Source: Xenoacremonium recifei
Lineage: Eukaryota > Ascomycota > Sordariomycetes > Hypocreales > Nectriaceae
DNA length: 64,000 bases
Reading direction: 5' to 3'
Assembly: GCA_012184525.1 (NCBI GenBank)
Contig: WOFQ01000072.1
Location: 57,767 to 121,766, forward strand
Shown here: one piece after another, positions 11,046-22,288 of the stretch
How positions within the stretch are numbered: the first letter of the stretch is position 1
Layout: every line of letters begins with the position of its first letter
Program-made: the position numbers and the translations under genes
The notes under the pieces: generated by a model
Seen by the model: the letters and a program-made list of their open reading frames with translations, nothing else
Databases searched by the model: none
Told to the model about the DNA's origin: nothing

Positions 11046-13869
11046 ATGCTGCGCATCTCAGCCCTTCTCGTTCTCCTTCCCTCGTTTATCCAAGCAAGTC
11101 CGGTGCAACCTCAACATGCTCAGCCATTTCGACGCCAAGAGCCAATCCGGCCCTGGCGTCGGTTCGACAACACCACGACGGCCGCGAGTTTTTCTTCAGT
11201 AGCTTCAACGGACACGACTTTCAGTGTTTCAGCGGATATTACATCAACGTTTTCTACTGACTTATCTTCAATCGAGTCCACCTTCTCTACAGACGTATTC
11301 TCTACCGATGCCACCCTTACTACGGACACGGTTGTCTCAACGGGAGCTGGTTCGGCACTCTCTGAGTCTACGCCTTTCTCTACCGAGAGCTACGAGGCCA
11401 TTCCCACTTATGATGCCCCAACGTCCACCGTCATCAGTGATGCTCAGGTTACCACTGAAGCAGAGGAGATAGCGCCGCTGTTCTTGTGGCTATGGTCCCA
11501 ACGAGACTTGATCGACAACCCTCAGCGCAAGCAGGAGTACATCGACAACGTTAAAAAGGTTGATGACGAGGTTAATTCCTTGTTCAAAAGCCTAGACGTC
11601 CAACCCATCTCAGAGCCTGAGTGCGATAAGACGGCTCTGAAGCGATGGATTGTTTCCTCGCAGCAGGCACGCAATGCCCTGGTCAATAGAAGGGCATTCG
11701 TTAAGAGAAGCTTCATCTCAGGCATCCTTGGCGAGCTTGATAGCGCAGCCAAGCTTTTGAGCTGTGCTACTGACATCATTGGCAACCTTGTGGACGCTGT
11801 AGAGGAACCGACACCCTCGATTACCGAGATCGAGAACCTGACTGACAGCCTCAAAGATATCGTGGATGAGATTGAGGATGAGGAAAAGCCATCGAGCATC
11901 TCCAACTCCGGCTCATCCACCACAGCTTCAGCATCCTGCACCGGGGGTTCTGCGGTTCCTGTCTGCACTGAGACTATCTCGGTCTTTACGCAATTCTCTG
12001 TGGATGGTACCCAGACTGCTTCTACCGTCGAGACGATAACCACAACTGTCTGCCAGACCGTGACCGGCTGCAGCATCGATGCCACCACTGCATTTACGAC
12101 TATTGAAACGGCATCAACGACGGCTTCTAGCGCGTGGGTCTGCGGTACCCAATGTGCATCCTGTTCTAGCTCGTTGGAGAAACGAGCTGATGGTGAAGTC
12201 TTCCCAATGGCTGATCTTGAGGATTGGCGCACCGAGGAGGACGACTATTTCACCCAGAGGCGGAAGAACGGCGAAAACATCCAGCAGCTCGATTGGAACA
12301 TCATCGATACGACGAACCCCTACTCTACCCAGGCTATCTCTATGACTAGAGATTTTGCGGAGGAGCCTCATGTCACCTGGGTTGACGGAATCACAGGGTA
12401 CGTAAAAAAATGTGACCTCTCAATGACTCGTTGACTTTACTAACTCTGTTGCAGCTGCACTGTTCTCACTGTTCTCTCCGATAAGGGATTGTGGTTTGCT
12501 CACCTATTCGAGGGCGGCTTCATTGCGAAAAACGACATAGACAGGGAAAAATGGAACCGTATCGTTCAATATGCAACAAATGGCGGCCCTCGATTCGTCG
12601 TTCCAAGTAGCCTTGCTGGCGAAGGCGGCATTTTGAATACCGCAAACAACGTCAAAATCTACGTCCAGACTCCAGCTGTTGGCACACTCAAGGTCAACCC
12701 TAATAACAAAGAGGCTCGATATCTGGACAAAATCAACGAGCTCTCTAGTATTCTCTTCGGGGTGGGTACCCCCTTTGAGGGTATCATGGTAAACGTCAAT
12801 ACTTACTACAAGCCAGAGGATTTCGACCCCAATGCTTCGGAAGACGACTCGCCCGAGGCTCAAATCGCTCGTGCCGAGAATACTGCACGATTCAAGGCTA
12901 TGATCGAGTATTCGCCTGACTTTGTAAACTTTGACTACGAAACATGCAATGAATTCACCGCAAAGACGCGGCGTCTTTGGGAAGAGAAGAGCCCGATTTT
13001 CCAGTACTATTGGGATGTTCAAGGGAACGCGCCGGCGAACAGACGACGACAAGCTTGCTCGATCCGACCATCGTTTATCAGCGGCTTGTCAACTGCAGGT
13101 CCCGCGACTGACACAGGCGGTCTTTCGCTAACTGCATCGGCAACAGTAACTAACAGTGTCAATTCTGCAAGAGCATCAGCAACCGTGAATGACAGCTTTA
13201 CAACTATTGTTACAACGCCTACCCAGGTTTCCACTTCCATCTTCATGACCCCTACTGCAACTCCGCTATCGACGACGACGGAGGAACCCACTACATCATT
13301 GCCACCGACTACTGAGGCACCATCGACTACTGAGGCATCATCGACTACTGATGCGACGACGAGCTCCGAGGCGCCAACAACCGTAGAAGAGCCTACCACG
13401 ACATCACCGCCTGCTGTCCCTACTACCCCGCTAATCAGACAAGACATAGTCTGCAACAACGAGGCCGATTTCCCAGGCCACGCAGACATTAGCGGGTCAG
13501 CTCAGGACCAGTTCTCCACGGACTTCAGCGGCATAATCCCTGATGATGGCTACGATCTCTACGACGGCGCGCCGGACATCGTACTGAGCACAGATGACAG
13601 TCATGGCGTCTCGTACTATTACTCAGCGAGCTGGTTATCTGGATGTGTGACCACCGAGGCCTCGCAGGATTTCCGTTTCCCACTTGGCATTGGGAGCGAA
13701 ATCACAGCATATCTGAACGTAAGAGAGGACTACACCAAATGTAAGTTGACCATATATGGCACTTGGAAGTAGAAGAAAAGCTGCTGACTTTGAGACAGGT
13801 AACAACGGTGGTGTGGGTGGATCGGTACAAGTTGGCTGTATAGTATATACATTTACGGGTGGGAAATAA
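11046..13869 (+). CDS. Large secreted Ser/Thr-rich protein with a Cys-containing C-terminal domain, three exons, 902 aa
   Basis: Model: join(11046..12397, 12455..13740, 13799..13869), 2709 nt. An N-terminal signal peptide (MLRISALLVLLPSFIQAS) is followed by Kex2-type dibasic sites (FRRQE near residue 30, NRRAFVKRS, LEKRADG, NRRRQA). A Ser/Thr-rich stretch covers about residues 38-140. A central domain ends in EPHVTWVDGITGC, with the first intron inside the last codon of that phrase. A second Thr/Pro/Ser linker lies near residues 700-800. The C-terminus starts IVCNNEADFPGHADI and ends CNNGGVGGSVQVGC, a module I have seen at the end of fungal extracellular proteins including some chitinases. 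The third, 71-nt exon completes that module. No catalytic motif of GH18 or another enzyme is present. Heavy O-glycosylation and location in the wall or medium are expected. Function is not known. Confidence 0.8.
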
Positions 13870-14722
13870 TTCCAGAAACTCAAAAGTGTCTATATGTACA
13901 TATTAAAGGTCTGGTTAAGAAATTCAGTTTTAATCCACGTTATTATGGACGAATATGTCTGACTATCACTATCCGGGGCTCACAGTAGTTACTTAAAGAA
14001 ACTAGGGCAACGTCTGCTGGGTCCAGAAACGAGACGACGCAACTTTGATGAAGGATGACGGGGGCACACCAGATGACCACGAACCAGTTGCCGGCGCCTC
14101 TGCTCTCATCTACGCGCCACGCCCAATCCTCTTCCGCCTGGGAGGGTCGGTTATCATCTGCACAGATAGTCCAGGCCAGCCGTGGAGTAAGCGTCCGGGA
14201 GCCAGATTCTGCGCCCAAAGCTGAGCTTCTTCGCCTAGTTGGCCTCCTCGGCATAGCGAAGGTGCAAGCATGAACGTTAGAAAAAGAGGGGAGTGATGAC
14301 GGGAACCAACACATACAACTTTGGCAGGGGTCGACAAGCAAAATCGCCGCTGGCTTTTTTTTCGTTGGCTCGACCCTATCTCGGCGGGGGCAGAAAAATG
14401 TCCCGGCGGGGGATGTGACCCTCTTAACGATGAACTACGTAACAATTAACCGCCATCATCTTCCAAAATGCGATTCGCGATGTTTAGCATTCCGAGAGCC
14501 GAAATCAAAGCCGTCAACAGATTTTCGTAGTCCGTTGTGGCGTTTTCCGTGCGGTCGGCTCGTATTGTATCCAGACCTCGGGATTTCGGTTAATTGAGGA
14601 CACAGTAGCCGTATTGACATGTATAGAACGAGCCACGGGTGATTCGGTGGCGGGAAGCTATCTTGTGTGTTACTTGGTAATTGCTCGCCTTGACACTTCT
14701 CAGCTTTGGATTCAGTCTAATC
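13870..14722. promoter_or_regulatory. Intergenic with a 17-bp candidate operator at 14342-14358
   Basis: The stretch between the secreted protein and the ligase contains AATCGCC-GCT-GGCTTTT at 14342-14358, a one-sided match to the near-palindrome found in many promoters further right, 365 bp before the ligase ATG. Open frames here on both strands show no domain. Confidence 0.4.
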
Positions 14723-16742
14723 ATGGTTTTCTATCCTCCAAGCTGGGTGCCAGGGCTCCCATCAGGTAAATGGCCCAAAGACAGTTAAAAGAAGGGATGG
14801 TAGAAGAAGTACTAGGACCGAACTGACACTAAAGGACAGACCTCCCAGATTCTGTCACGGTTGCTGAGTTCCTCAGCAACGAGCGCTACGGACGTGAAAG
14901 CTTTAAAACCGCCCGGAATCCATTTACGTGTGGTATTTCTGGGGACACCATCACGCCGACAAAGTTGTGGGAGAGAGTGGATTTTCTAGCACGAGCTTTC
15001 GCTGATGTTTTATCTTGGAAGCCCAACAAAGGCTTGCCTTGGGACAAGGTCGTCTGCATTTTTTCTCTAAACGCAGTAAGTAATTGCGGTAGAAAGCTGC
15101 AAAACAATTTATTCAAATTCCCCCTCATCTAGCTCGACTATACCCCTGTCGCCCATGCGATCCATCGATTATCTGGTATCGTCACGCCATCGAACGCTGT
15201 GTATTCTGCTCGAGAGCTTGAGCACCAGCTGAGATCATCGGGTGCAAAAGCCATCGTCACGTGCGAATCCTTACTGCCTGTTGCTTTGAGAGCTGCTCAG
15301 GCCTTGCAATTCTCGGATAACCAGGTTATCCTACTTCCGGTTGCAGGTCAAAGCCTGGCGCACCCCTACTTATCTACTCACGACCTTGTCCTGAAAGGAG
15401 AGAAGCTCCCTCAGTTGGAGCCTCTGCGGTGGTCGCGCGAACAAGGCAAGAAACAGACTGCGTTTCTCTGTTACTCAAGCGGAACGTCCGGACTACCTGT
15501 AAGTGCCACTGGGTCTTTTCTTTTTTAAAAAGTGTCCTATTGACGTTCAATAGAAAGGCGTGATGATATCTCATTACAACGTGATAGCAAACATTGTTCA
15601 ACTCTCGCTTCATGAAGCCGTGGGCAGGAAGCAAAGGGATGTTACGACACAGGTGGAGCTTGGCTTACTTCCGTTTAGTCATATCTATGGGCTTGTCTTT
15701 ATCACGCAGACGGCGATTTTCCGAGGAGATGAGGTTATCGTACTACCCAAATTCAATTTCACCACCTTTCTCAAAGCGATTGAAACCTTTAGAATTGAGC
15801 AGCTTCTGCTGGTAAGTCAACTTGATGTTTTGTTGGCGATGTGTATCTCAACTGTGACAGGTACCACCTATCATCATACAAATGACGATAAATGAGAATC
15901 AAGTCACCAAGTTTGATCTCAGTAGTGTACGTTCCGTATATTCCGCTGCGGCACCTTTGGGTCGAGAGACTGTCGCTGAGCTGCAGCGACTGTTTCCAAC
16001 CTGGAGTATTTGTCAAGGGTATGGCTTGACCGAAACAAGCCCTGTCATCTCTACTACCGGCGAGAACGACATCCTTTCCGGCTCTGTTGGGTCGTTGATC
16101 CCGGGAACGAGAGTCAAGATCATTGATCAAGACGGAAACGAAGTTAAGGAATACGAGAAACCAGGAGAACTGTTCTGTCAGTCTCCTTCCGTAGCACTTG
16201 GCTACTTGAATAATGTCAAGGCTACTTCGGAAACCTTTTTCGAGGATGAGGATGGATATTGGATCCGTACAGGGGATGAGGTTTGTATCCGTAAGGCTCC
16301 TTCCGGGTACGAACATCTTATCATCCTGGACCGGATCAAAGAATTGATCAAAGTCAAGGTACAAGATCAACCGTCGAGTTCAGCCACAACATGGGCTAAC
16401 ACTTGCTAGGGCCATCAAGTCGCTCCAGCTGAATTGGAAGCACATCTTCTGACCCACGAAGCCGTCGCGGATTGTGCAGTCATTCAGGTTCCAGACGAAA
16501 AATCAGGGGAGCTTCCGAAGGCATATGTTGTCAAAGCAGTGACAGCTCGAAATTCTGACGAACAAAAAGTCTCTGCCAACATTCAAGAGTTTGTTAAACT
16601 TCACAAGGCTCCTTTCAAGTGGCTTCAAGGTGGTGTTGAGTTCATTGATGTGATACCCAAGAGTCCTTCAGGCAAGATCTTGCGACGCGTTCTTAGGGAT
16701 ATGGCCAAGGTGGACCGGCAAAAGAAGGCGGCAAAGATCTAA
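14723..16742 (+). CDS. AMP-forming acyl-CoA ligase (4-coumarate:CoA ligase-like), six exons, 577 aa, possible peroxisomal signal
   Basis: Model: join(14723..14765, 14840..15075, 15133..15498, 15554..15811, 15861..16358, 16410..16742), 1734 nt. The enzyme activates a carboxylic acid with ATP and transfers it to CoA. Motifs in order are the P-loop SSGTSGLPKGV (an intron falls between GLP and KGV), YGLTET, GYWIRTGDEV, and the C-terminal catalytic lysine in KSPSGKILRR. The last three residues are AKI, which fits the loose PTS1 consensus, as in many fungal 4CL-like ligases that act in peroxisomes. The 43-nt first exon gives MVFYPPSWVPGLPSD, a normal start for the family. Aromatic or fatty acids are possible substrates; the sequence does not decide. 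The ligase lies left of the catabolic island and its promoter has one copy of the island's candidate operator. Confidence 0.88.
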
Positions 16743-17041
16743 AACAATATAACAGAAAGGGCTACTGAAGCATGCGTACTAGAAGTGTGCTGTATATCTG
16801 TTTTTATGGATACTAATTATATTTACTTAATTATAAGATATTAGGGTAACTGCGAAACCTAATACGGTAGGATTGGTGACTATTTTATTATACTTAGTTT
16901 GTTACCTGAGACGCGAAACCTGATAGGATAATTTATGAGAGCCCGATGGCCGTACGCCAGCCTATATCACAGGGTATAGACTTGATCGCAGCAATAATCT
17001 AACTAAGTCATCATGTTACAAGAGCTTTGTCAGTATAACGC
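16743..17041. other. Convergent intergenic region with short direct repeats
   Basis: A 3'-to-3' gap between the ligase and the next regulator. It is AT-rich and carries two copies of a short motif, GCGAAACCTAATACGGTAGGA near 16850 and GCGAAACCTGATAGGATA near 16913. No gene is seen. Confidence 0.4.
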
Positions 17042-18710
17042 TTAGTAAAGGTGCAGCTCTATTCCCATTTCACTTGCAAATTCATTCGCCAAAGCAAGTG
17101 GTGATAGGGTTGGATCGATCTGGCGAATACTCCATACCTCTAGCAAGACTGCCCATGCGGAGTGATCTACTGGATAATCCCTGCTCTTCACAAAAGTGTT
17201 AAACTCTTTCTCCAGGATGGACTGGAGCTCAGACCGTGGCTTTGTGGACAACGCCGCGGTCCAAAGCGGCCAAAGTAGACAGCGATACAACGGTATGGCA
17301 AATGGATCCTCAAGGGTGTCGTGAAGTGAGTGCACACATGACAAGATTCCCATGATGAGACTGTCAAATTTGCTCTCTTGTGAACACTGGATTCCGTCAA
17401 CTGCGGCGTCGACCGCCTGAGTGTTGAAAATGAGACGGCTGTGAAGAAGAGCTGCAAGTCGAAAAGCCTGCCAGAAGTGGTACTGAATGAGGTGCTCTGC
17501 CGCGTCAGGCTCCCAAAGCAACAGCTTGTTCTCGATACCTGGCGTCCCGAGCTCTGCAATGATATTTATGAGCGAGTAAGGTAACCCTGATATACTTTCG
17601 ATGCCCAATGTCCGAGTCGGCTTCACGAATCGGTTCCAGATGTGTTTCGGGGACGTTCGTCTTCCGACGGTAAGATACGGCAAGTCTAATAGACCGGCAG
17701 CCTCTGACAGAAACTGAGCGAGTCTACTACGCTGCATCTTAGATTTGAGAAACCCTCGTTGGACAAGGATCGCTTCGATTCCATTCAAGTGTAGGGTCCA
17801 AATAAGTAAGGATCTGATCTGTAGAGTCTAGTCAGCGAATGACTAGACTACGCTCTTTCTAAGTATACTTACGCTCACGCTACAGATGAGGACTCCGGTC
17901 AACAACACTGCGTCGTCATGAATGTTGTTGCGAGTGAGATCTCCCTTGAACATTTCCAGGGCTTCTTGGAAGAATCCAGAATAAAGGTTTCGATGGATGC
18001 TGTTGTATGCTTGATAGGCAAGACAGATTCGTGCCACTGATGTCGATTTCCGGATTAGGGGAAGAAAGTCCGCCGAAATGTATGTCTCTTGGAGGCTGCG
18101 TCTCGATAAAGTCAAATGACCTGTTATATAGACTAAAATCCAGGGAGTCAACGTGGTCAGGGTTTTATTCGCACGTAACAGAGCCCAGCACGAGCAAGGC
18201 AGAACGACACTCGATTTCAGGTAAGAAGGGGACAGAAGGTACAAAGAAGAGTTGGAACTTACACTCTTCAAGAAGGGTGGTACGGATTGAAGCATCCCCA
18301 TAGTTTGACTCCAAGGGAGAACTTTGATCTAGGACTGATTCTTGACGGTGGGCGAGCGTGACAGATGATGTCGGTGTTTCATGCAACGTGGAAAGGTCCT
18401 CTGACAGTGCATCTTCCGATCTCAGGTCAGAGCGCAACTCTGTATGGAAGTATTCAGTGGAATATCCTAGGCCGTGATAGGCATGAGATAGGTCTTGAAG
18501 GTTGTTTGGCGTAGCGTCGGCGTGTGTCTTTGGCGTCCCGTTTCTGGGACCAGTCGTATGATCCTTCCAACGCAGTTTGACCGCATATCCCTCACAGCGG
18601 CGGTCCAGGCGTTGGCAACGTCCACAAGCTGGCTTCTGCTCGTCGCATTTCTTGTGGAGCTTCTTGCAGGTCCAACAACCTCCTCGCGATCTGGTCAAGT
18701 AAGAGTCCAT
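17042..18710 (-). CDS. Zn2Cys6 transcription factor (Fungal_trans_2-type), three exons, 490 aa
   Basis: Model: complement(join(17042..17818, 17873..18120, 18263..18710)), 1473 nt. The N-terminal cluster is CWTC-KKLHKK-C-DEQKPA-CGRC-QRLDRR-C at residues 12-38, a textbook binuclear zinc cluster, and the first ATG lies eleven residues before it. The C-terminal part (for example NIHDDAVLLTGVLICS and IRSLLIWTLHLNGIEAIL) has the helical pattern of the Fungal_trans_2 regulatory domain. The 142-nt first intron is the least certain point: smaller introns or another acceptor inside 18121-18262 are possible. Two donors six bases apart (17873 or 17879) are both in frame. Nuclear regulator; target genes unknown. 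It is convergent with the ligase and faces away from the first esterase. Confidence 0.82.
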
Positions 18711-19460
18711 GCCGTTTCGCTTGAGGGATTTGTGCGTATCAAGGTCCCATGTTAGGGCCCCAATATGGATTTTGACTCAAGACCTGACTAAAGGATTGGA
18801 AGCGAAAAGATGGAGGAGCGGTTATCGTGACCAGATTGGGTCTAGATGAATTTATACGAACTCAAACCTCCACGCTAGGAGCAGCACCTCCACGTGCATG
18901 TTCCGCGGACCGCAATAGCGAATGAAGTCTGACCAGAGCCAATACGAGTCATTGCATGTATTTTCGGACGAACCTCTTCTTGTTTCGCGACTGGCAAAAA
19001 AGGATGAACTTGACTATTTGTATGTCGGATCTTACGAGTGATCATTACTAACGGTTGACATCATACTCATGTTGTAGCTGCCCAGCATGTAGATCGGTTC
19101 TAGCGCCTTCTGCTAATGCTACGGTGCAAGGGGATAGGGAGGAGAAATGGATCGGCTCGCTAACGGCTATGCTGCTTGGTACCCGAGTTAGATCGGTCAA
19201 CCCACAACAAATGACATACGCCGTTATAATATCTATGATGACTCTTTTCTTCATTTTGACATCATTGGGCCGGCCCCAGTATCTAAAGCGGCACCATAGT
19301 TTATTATCTATCGCCCTAGATGTATCTTGTGCTGTGAGATCTGTACTTGCACCGGCCGTTCAGCAAACATGCTGCTCCATCTCATCGCTTGTCATATCAA
19401 GACGCCGTGAAAACGTCTCTGCATAATTGTCTCTTATAATTTGGACTATACCGCATATCG
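18711..19460. other. Intergenic, regulator promoter and esterase 3' flank
   Basis: The region holds a plus-strand frame (19055-19426) without recognisable domain or good start. The esterase polyadenylation region is presumably on the right side. No gene is called. Confidence 0.4.
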
Positions 19461-21279
19461 TTAATTTCTATCACACTTGAATCTCAATATGAACTTACAT
19501 CCACGGAGAAACTTTGTCATAAGCCCTCTTTCTTCAATCTGATCCCAGAGGGCATATCTGCGTGTTTGATCGTCCTGCGCTTCCGTCTTCACCACAATAT
19601 CATAGTCCGGCGTGTAAATCCCCCATTTCTTGTCGGGCCGGTACGCATCCCAGGGACCTTCGCCGTAACTGAAACGGATGTATTTCTCGGTAACCCGTTG
19701 ACCAAATGCTAGATCTTGCTCATCAAGATCATCGTGCATGTTGAGAAAGACATACTGAAGATCGAGGGCATGGAATGCCGTCTGATAGAAACTCGTTTTT
19801 ACTTTAGAGACCTGCCAACTTGCAATTAGTAGTTGGTCATCAGAGACATCAAGATATTGTACTGTAACTTGCCAAGTCAAAGTGATAACCGTAGGACTCT
19901 GAGAGTTTCGAAGCTTGTAAATTCTTTCGCTGGTGAATTCCAAACATACAGTCGGCAAAAAGACTGTTCATAATCTTCTTCCGAGTTTCAAAATCAGAGT
20001 CACGTTTTAGGCCGTAAAGGTCCAATATCCACCCTGCTTCGCTGGAACTCATATGATGGGCGAGGCTGTTCTTGAAGAACTCGTAATCTTTGGAAGGACC
20101 AAATTTTCCTGTAAATATTTTGCCTTCGTCCCCGACATCACCAACCCAGTACGACTTCAACCAGCTAGGGACATCGCAATAACCCTCAGCCTCGTAGCTA
20201 GACGGTGCTACATGAAAAACGCCATCGGCACAAGGACTGGAGACAACGTTTGGAGTGTTGTATACTGGGGTTGTGGCATCGGCAATCTCCAGCTCTGGTA
20301 CTGCACGAAGTCTCTCTAGGGCGTCAGGCTTGGAGCCATCGATCTTCAAGTGTGCTAGAAGATCCTGGTAGATATTCTCATGTTCTTCAAGAGATAGTGT
20401 TGGAATGCTGTTCTCCACGCCCGACATGGAAATGGCGCGATGGAAAACCGCTGGTTTCTTGGCTCTCAAGTGGTGGCCAACCGAGACCCCGCCGGCTGAG
20501 AGGCCAAAGATGGTGACATTGTCTTTATCGCCTCCGAAGCTTGAGATATAACACTGAACCCATTCTAGTGCAGTTTGTTGATCGGTGAGGGCCCAGTTGC
20601 CTACGCCCTCCAGACCGTCCTTTTTCATATCTTCCAAGATGTCACTTGATGCCAAGAAGCCACCGAAACCAACTCTGTAGTTGATGTTGATTAACACAAC
20701 TGGTTTGCCAATTCTGAGCGAGTGCGAAACCAGGTTCACACCGTCAAAAATGGATCTGTTGCCTCCGCCAAAGACGAACCTTTGAAAGGTCAAGTTAGTG
20801 TGTAACGACTTGACAGGCAGCCGGAATGAGGATAGTGGTCATAGGGGATGCATTAAATCAAATTGAAGATGGACCACTTACGATCCGCCATGAATATAGA
20901 ACATAACTGGAAAAGGACCAGGTTCCGAGACATCTTTTGGTGGCAGAACGATGTTCGCGGTCAGACACGAAAGCTCATCATATCTGGGCTCAGTTAGGTG
21001 TGCAAAGGTGTCGATCGGTGTTAGATGACCAGTGCAGCGATAAGCCGGAGGATTAGGCGCTTGAGAGCCCAGATCGCGCCCATCGTGGTAAGAACCTGGC
21101 CACGAAGTGGCGAGCTTGGAACGGGTCCAGCGCTTGGCTAACGTAGCATACGGGATGCCCAGAAACTGCCGAACTCCATTTTTGTAAAGCAGTCCCTTCA
21201 GATCACCCAATCCTGGTATCTGGAGATCGCATTCTCCTGAAGGTACTTGAGTAGTGCGGACGGTGACACGAGAGGCCAT
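19461..21279 (-). CDS. Type-B carboxylesterase 1, three exons, 551 aa
   Basis: Model: complement(join(19461..19801, 19863..20779, 20882..21279)), 1656 nt. Alpha/beta-hydrolase of the cholinesterase/carboxylesterase family. The oxyanion-hole block IHGGSFVFGG spans the first intron. The nucleophile elbow is GLSAGG, so the usual Glu before the Ser is Leu. GDVGDEG and FHALDLQYVFLN follow and provide the later parts of the active site. There is no signal peptide, unlike secreted lipases, so intracellular ester hydrolysis is likely. The second splice was set so that the distance from YHFD to the HALDL block matches the two paralogues in this window; an acceptor at CAG a few bases away would alter two or three residues. 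A GTAAGT near the stop could hide a tiny extra exon. It is divergent from MFS transporter 1. Confidence 0.85.
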
Positions 21280-22288
21280 TTTCTCTTCGAGTCGGCGGCA
21301 GATACGGAATTGATATTCAACTTGTGCTATGGATGAAAAGACACACCAGATGAGCCAAGAAAAGGGCGTGATCTGGGTTTAAGTGTATTGATAGAGGGGT
21401 TTTTATGGTTGTCTCGCTAAGACAAGTCTTTCCTTTGGGATAAGATAGCCGCTTCTAGCATATACATACAAGCAAGAAAACGCCGACGTACATTTGTAAA
21501 AACTGGGTATAACGATCGACTCTGTCACCCTGAATTCAACCGTTATAATTACAGTAATTAGCTTACCTCCTGCCGAAGCATGTGATACTAGTTGGTCTGT
21601 TGGGAAGTCGGATGGGGCTGGCAGGCCTGCCATTGGATGAGATGGATGGACGGGGAGAATAGACGTCTCTCAATACGGAACCGATAGCCGACGATCACAC
21701 CACCGATATGCACTCGTCCCCATGGGGCACGTATCAGTGCGCGTGGATGTAGTTACGAACCGGACAAAGGTTTCAAGGACTAGTCGTACTTACCCTATAA
21801 GGTGTGTTAAGACTCTAAGCACGTGCCTGTCCTACCTTTTTAGGGGCTTCCGCTAATACGAGCAGGCACTCCGCTAGTAACAGGAGCAGGCCTTGTTTAA
21901 CAGCTACTTGTAATCAGGGAGGGATCTGATAGCAGGGCTGTAGCATTAGGTAAGTCAGAGCTAGCAGTTGCTTTCAATTTGCTGCAAATTCCCCCCCTAA
22001 TTTCAAGTACCTCCAGTTCTGCTCACTTTCTATTGGCTCAAACCCCCGGTCGGTAGGTGGTTAGAGTCTTAACACACCTTATGGGATCCTTACGGAGTAC
22101 AGAGTTGACTTCGGTCCGAGGCGCGAGATCATCTAGTCCTGTTTTGGGGGCTGATAGCCGTTCCTGTGGATACCAGTGCTAGCCGATACGGTAAGTACCT
22201 GTCTTGAACAGAATATAATTGACCTGTAAGTAATGATGTCTCTGAGACCTTGTTTGCCTCTGTGAAAAAAAGACTCTTGCAAGCAAGC
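21280..22288. promoter_or_regulatory. Divergent promoter of esterase 1 and MFS transporter 1
   Basis: About 1 kb containing a 293-bp inverted-repeat element described separately. The rest has no gene. No clear copy of the 17-bp operator was found here. Confidence 0.5.
21793..22085. repeat. MITE-like element, copy A, with terminal inverted repeats
   Basis: The left end reads ATAAGGTGTGTTAAGACTC (from 21797, continuing to about 21818) and the right end is its reverse complement (about 22061-22082), giving arms of about 22 bp around a 290-bp body. The interior (about 21840-22025) matches 35810-35990 at roughly 70 percent identity by eye, with many transition differences. No coding capacity. A non-autonomous DNA transposon relic is the simplest reading; target-site duplications are not clear. 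Confidence 0.65.

Noticed and set aside
11522..12232. 236-aa open frame on the minus strand, and 13019-13489 minus
   Set aside because: Antisense to the secreted Ser/Thr-rich gene; the Ser/Val-rich translation mirrors its repetitive Thr codons.
12504..13052. 182-aa open frame on the minus strand
   Set aside because: Lies fully opposite exon 2 of the secreted protein and shows no family features.
18165..18262. Continuation of regulator exon 1 past the GTAAGT at 18262
   Set aside because: The read-through soon ends at a stop and does not connect with the conserved regulatory domain; treated as intron, with some uncertainty.
19055..19426. 123-aa plus-strand frame between regulator and esterase 1
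   Set aside because: No ATG start at its beginning, no recognisable domain, no splice partners.
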